Shown here: positions 4,888-8,968 of the stretch, in pieces
How positions within the stretch are numbered: position 1 is the stretch's first letter
Layout of the letters: every line of letters begins with the position of its first letter
From: JBCCZC01 sp039188505
GTDB taxonomy: Bacteria > Pseudomonadota > Gammaproteobacteria > Xanthomonadales > SZUA-38
NCBI GenBank assembly: GCA_039188505.1
Contig: JBCCZC010000230.1
Span: 1 to 8,968 of the forward strand
Direction of reading: 5' to 3'
Length of the DNA stretch: 8,968 nt
Notes under the pieces: generated by a model
What the model was told of the DNA's origin: nothing
The model's database searches: none
Seen by the model: only the letters and a program-made list of their open reading frames with translations
Position numbers and translations under genes: made by a program

Positions 4888-7800
4888 TCAGTCGCCGGTT
4901 CCCGTACGCGGGGCCGGATCCGACGGCTTCTCCGACCGTGATTCCTTGCCGGCACCGTTGTCAGGCTGCGGCGCTTCGGTCTTGCCCGAGGCCTTCGGGG
5001 CGGCGGGCTTCTCGGGTGCTGCCGGTCGTGCTTCGGCGGCGGCCGGCTTCGGCTTCGAATCACCGCTCGCGGCCTTTGGCGGCTTAGTCGCCCTGGCCTC
5101 GGCGGGCGGCGCCGTGCTCGCTTTCGGCTTCGAGGGCACCGCGCGCTTTTCCTTCGGCTGCTTGTCCGTCGCTTTGGGTGCGGGTGCTTTCGCCGCTGCG
5201 GCAGGCTTCGAAGCCGGCGCTGCGGATTCGCCAGCTTTCGGCTTTCCAGCCTGAGGCGCCGCTTCTCCGGCCGGTCCTGCGTCGGTTGCCGCGTTGCTGC
5301 GCGGCTTCGGCTTGCGTGGTGCCGGATCCTTCGGCTTCTCGGGTCCGGTGCCGGCCGGTGCGCGCTCTGCCGCGCCCTGCGCCTCCGCATCGTTCGACTT
5401 GGGCTTTGCTTCCAGTGCCGTGGTTCGAGCGGGCTCGGGTGCCTTGGCTTCGGCCGCCGGTTTCGAGGATTCCTTCGGTCGAGACTCGCGCGAAGCAGGG
5501 CTGCTGGATGCCTTCGCCGCCACCGGCTGCTTGCCGGATTCCGAGGCAGCCGCCTTCGTCGCCGGCTTGTCGCCACTCGCTCCGGCCTCCGTGCCGCCCT
5601 TGCTGGCGGTCACGTCGCCTGACGACGGCTTCTCTGCAGGCGCGGTGGCACCGTCTTTCTGGGGGGGGCGAGCCGTTTTGTCGCTTCCGGCATCCGGTGC
5701 GGGCTGCTGCTGTCCGTCACCACGGCTGGCGTTCTGGTCAGCGTTGTTGTCAGCCTTCTGGCCCGCATCCGCAGCTTCACCGCCTCGGCCACCCCGCGAT
5801 CGTCCGCGTCCACGGCGGGATCTTGGCTGGCGCTCGGAGCCGTCACCGGATTGGGACTTGCTGGCGTCCCCGTCGCTTGGCTTGCCCTCGGCACCGTCGC
5901 CGGCGTTCGTCGCGTTCTGCTGCTGCTCGTTCGTCTGCTTCTGCCCCCGCGAGCGCCCGCGTCCGCGGCGACCGCCCCGGCGTGAGCGTTTCCGACCCGA
6001 TTTGGCGGGTTGCGTATCGTCGCCTTCGGCGGCCGGCTTCTCGCCCGATTCCGCCTTGCCGCTGCCGGCCTTTTTCGTTTTTTCGGTCCTGGATTCGTCG
6101 CGGCCGCCGGTCTTCTTGCCCGCGCGTCGCTGGGACGGGTGCTTGCTGCGGGGCTGGGCCGCCTTCTTCGACGCCTTCTTGCGTCGACCACCGGACCCGG
6201 CACCATCGCGCTTGGCCGCGGGCTTCTCCTGGGCTTCCTCCGGCTCGGGCGCCTTCTCGGGGGGCGCGGCAAAGATCTGCTTGAACCAGGCGAAGACCCC
6301 CCCGTTCGACTCGTCCTCAGTCTTCGCGGCCGCGCTCACGGGTTCGGTCGTGGGCTCGGTCCGCACCGGTGCCGGCTGTGGTGGCGAGATACGCGCCACG
6401 GCGGGCTCCTGGGTTGCCGGTCGGAGCCCCTGGGGCGTGTGCGCCGCGACGATCTCGGGCTCCGGTGGCTTGATCATCTCGTAGCTGGTCTCGCCATCGA
6501 GGGTCAGATCCTGACGCCGCACCCGGCGAACCTCGAAGTTCGGCGTGTCCATGTACTGGTTGGCGACGATCATGATCGGCACGCGGTGCCGGTGCTCGAT
6601 CTGGGCGATGCTGTGGCGTTTCTCGTTGAGGAGGAAATTGCCGACGGACGTCGGGACGATGGCAATCACCTCGCCCGTGTATTCCTTCATGACCTCTTCT
6701 TCGACCAGTCGGAGCACCGAGAGGGCAAGCGACTCCTCGCCCCGAATGAAGCCATGACCATGACAACGCGGGCAGACGTTCTGGCTGGACTCCTCGAGCG
6801 AGGGTCGGAGCCGCTGCCGGGACATCTCCAGTAGGCCGAAGCGGGAAATCCGGCCCAGCTGGGTGCGGGCCCGATCAACGCGAAGCGCCTTGCGCAGGCA
6901 GTCCTCGACCTCTCGCTGATGCCGGTTGTCCATCATGTCGATGAAGTCGATCACCACGAGGCCGCCGAGATCCCGGATGCGCAGCTGGCGAGCAATCTCC
7001 TCCGCTGCCTCGAGATTCGTCTGCCGAGCAGTCTCCTCGATGTCGCCGCCCTTCGTGGCGCGGGCCGAGTTGATGTCGATCGAGATCAGGGCCTCGGTCT
7101 GGTCGATCACGATCGAACCGCCGTTGCCGAGCTGGACCTCACGGGAGTAGGCCGATTCGATCTGGCTTTCGATCTGGAAGCGCGAGAACAGCGGCGTGGT
7201 GTCGCTGTAGAGCTTCAGCTTGCGCAGGTTGTGGGGCATCACCTGCTGCATGAATTCCTGGGCGTCGGCGAACATCGTCTCGTGGTCGATGAGGATTTCG
7301 CCGATGTCGCTGCGGAGGTAGTCACGCAGCGCACGGATGATCAGGCTGCTCTCCTGATAGATGAGGAGCGGCGCCGGGCGCTCGGCCGCGGCCGTCTTGA
7401 TGGCGTCCCAGAGGTGGCGGAGGTAGTCGAGGTCCCACTGGAGTTCCTCCTGGTCTCGACCGACGCCGGCAGTTCGTACGATGAGGCCCATGCCTTTCTC
7501 GAGCTCGAGCGCGTCCAGCGTCTCCTTGAGCTGCTGGCGATCGTCACCTTCGACCCGGCGCGAGACGCCGCCCGCCCGGGGGTTGTTCGGCATGAGGACA
7601 AGGTAGCGGCCGGCAAGGCTGATGAACGTCGTGAGGGCCGCGCCCTTGTTGCCGCGCTCTTCCTTCTCGACCTGGACGACCACTTCCTGGCCTTCCTTGA
7701 TCGCGTCCTTGATGGCGACCTTGCCCCCGCCGGAGCGTGCGCCCTCGCGGTGGTAATCCTGGGAGATCTCCTTCATCGGCAGGAAGCCGTGGCGGCCCGC

Positions 7801-7983
7801 GCCGTAGTCGACGAAGCACGCGTCGAGGGAAGGCTCCACGCGGGTCACGCGACCCTTGTAGATGTTGCCTTTCTTCTGTTCGCGGGAGGGGACCTCGATG
7901 TCGAGGTCGTAGAGCTTCTGGCCATCAACGATCGCAACGCGCAACTCCTCGGGCTGAGTTGCGTTGATCAGCATTCTTTTCAT
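4888..7983 (-). CDS. rne: Ribonuclease E
   Basis: This 1031-residue endoribonuclease is the core of the RNA degradosome and acts in mRNA decay, rRNA/tRNA processing and sRNA turnover at the inner membrane. The catalytic half (1 to about 510) contains the S1 domain (about 37-125), the 5'-monophosphate sensor pair R170-T171, catalytic D303 and D346 in the DNase I-like domain, and the zinc-link cysteines C404-PR-C407; the last four fall at the same numbers as in E. coli. A short amphipathic segment GGVFAWFKQIF (561-571) resembles the membrane-targeting helix. Arginine-rich RNA-binding stretches lie at about 663-680 and 719-735. From about 740 to the end the protein is an Ala/Lys/Pro/Ser-rich disordered tail with no partner-binding motif that I recognise. 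The start ATG is preceded by GGGAAG 6 nt upstream. An rng (RNase G) assignment is excluded by the long tail. Confidence 0.97.
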   Translation of the reverse strand: MKRMLINATQPEELRVAIVDGQKLYDLDIEVPSREQKKGNIYKGRVTRVEPSLDACFVDYGAGRHGFLPMKEISQDYHREGARSGGGKVAIKDAIKEGQEVVVQVEKEERGNKGAALTTFISLAGRYLVLMPNNPRAGGVSRRVEGDDRQQLKETLDALELEKGMGLIVRTAGVGRDQEELQWDLDYLRHLWDAIKTAAAERPAPLLIYQESSLIIRALRDYLRSDIGEILIDHETMFADAQEFMQQVMPHNLRKLKLYSDTTPLFSRFQIESQIESAYSREVQLGNGGSIVIDQTEALISIDINSARATKGGDIEETARQTNLEAAEEIARQLRIRDLGGLVVIDFIDMMDNRHQREVEDCLRKALRVDRARTQLGRISRFGLLEMSRQRLRPSLEESSQNVCPRCHGHGFIRGEESLALSVLRLVEEEVMKEYTGEVIAIVPTSVGNFLLNEKRHSIAQIEHRHRVPIMIVANQYMDTPNFEVRRVRRQDLTLDGETSYEMIKPPEPEIVAAHTPQGLRPATQEPAVARISPPQPAPVRTEPTTEPVSAAAKTEDESNGGVFAWFKQIFAAPPEKAPEPEEAQEKPAAKRDGAGSGGRRKKASKKAAQPRSKHPSQRRAGKKTGGRDESRTEKTKKAGSGKAESGEKPAAEGDDTQPAKSGRKRSRRGGRRGRGRSRGQKQTNEQQQNATNAGDGAEGKPSDGDASKSQSGDGSERQPRSRRGRGRSRGGRGGEAADAGQKADNNADQNASRGDGQQQPAPDAGSDKTARPPQKDGATAPAEKPSSGDVTASKGGTEAGASGDKPATKAAASESGKQPVAAKASSSPASRESRPKESSKPAAEAKAPEPARTTALEAKPKSNDAEAQGAAERAPAGTGPEKPKDPAPRKPKPRSNAATDAGPAGEAAPQAGKPKAGESAAPASKPAAAAKAPAPKATDKQPKEKRAVPSKPKASTAPPAEARATKPPKAASGDSKPKPAAAEARPAAPEKPAAPKASGKTEAPQPDNGAGKESRSEKPSDPAPRTGTGD

Positions 7984-8271
7984 TGTTGTCTTCCCGGCGC
8001 GCTCAACCGTCCGGGTGCAGCATCACAGCCAGGCTGCGACGGCGCTGCGTCGACCGTACGAAACCGCACGGGAGCGCGCTCATTCTCGTTGTTCTTATCG
8101 GGCCGGCCGCCACCCGCTACAGTCTCTGGCGAACGACCAAACCCGTCCAGGCGTCTGCCGCAGCAGGCGCCTCTCGATTCGTGTTACAGCTGGATTGCCG
8201 GCCGGCACCCTTGGAAACGCAGGCCAGCTTCCTTTGCGAGGACGCTGCTCAGGGGCACCGTCCAACGCCGC
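7984..8271 (-). promoter_or_regulatory. Long structured 5' leader of rne
   Basis: This is the 313-bp gap between rne and the GGDEF gene, apart from its promoter. With a start near 8265 the leader is about 280 nt. Folds visible by eye on the minus strand are AGGCG-c-CTGC/GCAG-a-CGCCT (8172-8149, 4-nt loop), CCGTGCG/CGTACGG (8071-8054, loop GTTT, one G-U) and CCCGG/CCGGG (about 8015-7993) close to the start codon. An A-rich, weakly structured stretch (8100-8080, GATAAGAACAACGAGAATG) lies between the first two. E. coli rne has a 361-nt leader through which RNase E represses itself; a similar role here is inferred. No small ORF with a convincing ribosome binding site was seen. Confidence 0.5.
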
Positions 8272-8300
8272 AATATAGCAATCTGCGGTTGGCGCATCAA
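8272..8300 (-). promoter_or_regulatory. Sigma70-type promoter of rne
   Basis: On the minus strand TTGATG (8300-8295) and TATATT (8277-8272) are separated by exactly 17 bp; they match consensus at 4/6 and 5/6 positions. The -35 box overlaps the last codons and the TGA stop of the upstream GGDEF gene, so rne can be transcribed on its own despite the same-strand neighbour. Confidence 0.65.
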
Positions 8301-8968
8301 TGAGTTGCGGAGTCCGAAGATTCCCGCTCCTCGCGGTTCCAGGAGACGCGGTTGCGTCCCTCGTGCTTCGCTCGGTAGAGCTCGTGATCGGCGGCGACGA
8401 GCATCCGCTCGTGGTGATCGACGCCGGAGTCGGCAGAAAGGCCGATACTGGCCGTCACGCTCAGTTCCGAGGCAATGGTCTCCCAGCCTGCGCCGGCGAT
8501 CTCCTCCCGAAGCGCCTCGGCCCGGGCAAATACCCTGTCGGGCGGTAATCCGCGAAACAGGAGCGCGAACTCCTCGCCGCCGTAACGCGCAGCAGTTACG
8601 TCCTCCTCGCTGAGCCCTCGCAGGACGGCCCCGATACGCTCGAGCACACGATCGCCGATCTGGTGCGAGAAACGATCGTTGATGCGCTTGAAGTGGTCGA
8701 GGTCGAAGAGGCCCACGGCGATCGGCGTTCCGGCCTCGCGGGCAGCGAGAAACGCCCGGCCGAGCTCCTCGTCGAAATGTCGACGGTTCGGTAGCCCCGT
8801 GAGGCTGTCCTCGCGGGCCTGGCGCTCGAAAGCGGCTGATTGACGTTCGAGCCGGACCGCGAGATCGGTCTTCTCATCCGCCAGCCGTTCGAGATCCGCC
8901 GTCCGCTCGGACAGGGCAGCGGTGCGGGACGCGACCTCCTGCTCCAGGCGTTCGGTCTGCCGGCGAAG
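8297..8968 (-). CDS. Diguanylate cyclase (GGDEF domain), C-terminal part (runs off right edge)
   Basis: The visible 223 residues are open to the window edge and end at TGA 8299-8297. They begin with a charged coiled coil (residues 1-50, TERLEQEVASRTAALSERTA...) of the kind that links a sensory or membrane domain to the catalytic domain. The GGDEF domain follows: DSLTGLPNRRHF, FDLDHFKRIND with the catalytic and metal-binding residues, then the signature RYGGEEFAL, and ASIGLS plus ELYRAKHEGRNRV near the end. The active-site motif is intact, so synthesis of cyclic di-GMP from two GTP is likely. The RxxD inhibitory site normally five residues before GGEEF is replaced by EEDV. A GTG at 8716 could look like a start, but it lies inside the domain and is not used. 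The input domain is outside the window. Confidence 0.9.
   Translation of the reverse strand, partial: LRRQTERLEQEVASRTAALSERTADLERLADEKTDLAVRLERQSAAFERQAREDSLTGLPNRRHFDEELGRAFLAAREAGTPIAVGLFDLDHFKRINDRFSHQIGDRVLERIGAVLRGLSEEDVTAARYGGEEFALLFRGLPPDRVFARAEALREEIAGAGWETIASELSVTASIGLSADSGVDHHERMLVAADHELYRAKHEGRNRVSWNREERESSDSATH

Noticed and set aside
4874..4891. CTGAC/GTCAG inverted repeat between the gacA and rne stop codons as a bidirectional terminator
   Set aside because: It is only a 5-bp stem with an 8-nt loop and has no T-tract on either side. It contains both stop codons and is probably coincidental.
4083..5576. Long Arg/Pro-rich minus-strand frame of about 497 codons
   Set aside because: It is antisense to gacA over its distal half and out of frame with the rne tail over the rest. 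Its composition is that of a GC-rich shadow frame.
4888..5766. Repetitive KPAA-type coding region as a possible DNA repeat array
   Set aside because: The period is irregular and the similarity is at the level of amino-acid composition, not of DNA units. It is a low-complexity protein tail and not a CRISPR or satellite.
6919..8613. Plus-strand open frame of about 564 codons across the rne 5' end, the leader and the GGDEF gene
   Set aside because: It is antisense to two clear genes and shows no domain or ribosome binding site. The part over the rne leader changes composition, as expected for non-coding DNA.

Overview
The window is GC-rich (about two thirds G+C by eye). It carries recognisable RNase E (rne) and GacA/UvrY response-regulator genes, so it most likely comes from the chromosome of a GC-rich gammaproteobacterium outside the Enterobacterales. 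The tandem cyclic-nucleotide-domain protein at the left edge resembles proteins I know from Chromatiales-type bacteria. The exact lineage cannot be fixed from this sequence.

Layout, left to right. (1) The 5' part of a minus-strand cNMP-binding-domain gene runs off the left edge (1-514). (2) A complete tRNA-Ser(UGA) lies on the plus strand (625-714) with its own sigma70-type promoter. A strong GC-rich hairpin follows, and then a 38-bp imperfect repeat of the tRNA 3' end, which looks like the tail of a decayed second tRNA copy. (3) A tightly coupled minus-strand operon (4080 to 884) encodes a TPR protein with an ATP-grasp-like domain, a class I SAM methyltransferase and a GT-A-fold glycosyltransferase-like protein. 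The gene joints are a 4-base overlap and a 3-base gap. (4) The divergent plus-strand gene gacA (4224-4877) has a well-spaced promoter. (5) rne (minus, 7983-4888) is convergent with gacA, with only 10 bp between them. It has a catalytic half very like E. coli RNase E and a roughly 520-residue disordered tail. (6) Upstream of rne is a 313-bp non-coding stretch with a good promoter at its far end, implying a structured leader of about 280 nt. (7) The 3' part of a minus-strand coiled-coil/GGDEF diguanylate cyclase runs off the right edge.

How the parts may work together. GacA, RNase E and a diguanylate cyclase are all global post-transcriptional or second-messenger regulators. In E. coli, UvrY drives transcription of the CsrB/C small RNAs and RNase E degrades them, so their adjacency here is suggestive but unproven. 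The ATP-grasp/methyltransferase/glycosyltransferase cassette is the least understood part of the window. It looks like a small modification pathway that may join a carboxylate to an amine, methylate and glycosylate an unknown acceptor. Nothing resembling a CRISPR array, transposase, integrase or toxin-antitoxin pair was seen.
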